Of a DNA stretch of 64,000 nt, positions 63,781 through 64,000 are shown one piece after another. A model generated the notes under the pieces. That model was given only the letters and a program-made list of their open reading frames with translations, searched no databases and was not told the origin of the DNA. Position numbers and translations under genes: made by a program. Within the stretch, counting starts at the first letter, position 1; each line of letters begins with the position of its first letter. Source of the DNA: Hybos culiciformis (taxonomy: Eukaryota > Arthropoda > Insecta > Diptera > Hybotidae); NCBI GenBank assembly GCA_964007475.1, contig OZ023273.1:113941812-114005811 (forward strand), written 5' to 3'.

Positions 63781-63867
63781 AATATAATGATTTTAAAATT
63801 TTCTGTTCAAAAATTTACGATTTTATTTTGTATGGAAAAAACAGTATCATTAGCTTTAGTTGCACTA

Positions 63868-64000
63868 TAGATGTTTTATCGGGCAAAAAAAAAAAATTTC
63901 CCATACAAAAATGTATGAAAACTTTGGGGGGCTCTATCTCCGAAAACTGATTTCAGTTTTGGAAGTTTGGGTACCGCCTCTACCCCCCTCCAAGTTTCAG
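63868..64000. mobile_element. partial element, related to those at 27282 and 55647, cut by window edge
   Basis: ATCGGGCAAAAAAAAAAAAT and TACAAAAATGTATGAAAACT, then TTGGGGGGCTCTA, match 27463-27530 closely. TTTCAGTTTTGGAAGTTTGG and ACCGCCTCTACCCC match 55713-55755. The right end is outside the window. Confidence 0.65.

Overview
The window looks like nuclear DNA of an AT-rich insect, most likely a fly (Diptera). All confident proteins are animal-type. Most have short AT-rich introns with GT-AG borders that I could join in frame. Intergenic DNA is dominated by poly-A and poly-T runs. As I recall, striatin/Cka, Syntaxin 5, the C(2)M kleisin, BAF and Scox all lie on one chromosome arm (2L) in Drosophila melanogaster; finding them together here fits a dipteran, but I could not check this. 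Species and family are not resolved.

Layout. 1-21.8 kb: no gene recognised, only AT-rich sequence, a possible LINE fossil and one or two GC-richer patches. 21.85-22.56 kb: a short terminal-inverted-repeat (TIR) element. 22.98-23.97 kb: SCO1/Scox (minus, three exons). 24.25-24.56 kb: a small unrecognised gene candidate (minus). 25.63-26.84 kb: an unrecognised acidic, repeat-containing gene (plus). 26.89-28.02 kb: a foldback element made of regularly spaced 40-bp palindromes, flanked by a 9-bp direct repeat and interrupted by a second element that carries a 65-bp-arm GC-rich hairpin. 28.62-29.43 kb: BAF (plus, two exons). 31.31-32.76 kb: Syntaxin 5 (minus, two exons). 33.8-38 kb: several inverted-repeat elements and poly-A-rich sequence upstream of Cka. 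40.07-48.39 kb: striatin/Cka (plus, six exons, 803 aa). 48.4-55.2 kb: AT-rich DNA without a gene. 55.21-61.06 kb: a 12-exon alpha-kleisin resembling C(2)M/Rec8 (629 aa). 62.58-63.02 kb: an intronless divergent histone H3 variant (minus). 63.5-64 kb: two TIR elements, the last cut by the window edge.

Functionally the genes are mostly independent housekeeping genes: copper delivery to cytochrome oxidase (SCO1), chromatin-lamina bridging (BAF), ER-Golgi fusion (Syx5) and the STRIPAK scaffold (Cka). At the right end a meiotic-type kleisin and a fast-changing H3 variant lie tail to tail, two chromosome-structure genes side by side. The most unusual DNA is the 26.9-28.0 kb palindrome array. Short TIR elements, several with apparent TA target duplications, are scattered through introns and intergenic DNA, and some families recur within the window.

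Gene models were assembled by hand from splice signals and reading frame. Family names rest on recognised motifs, not on a search.
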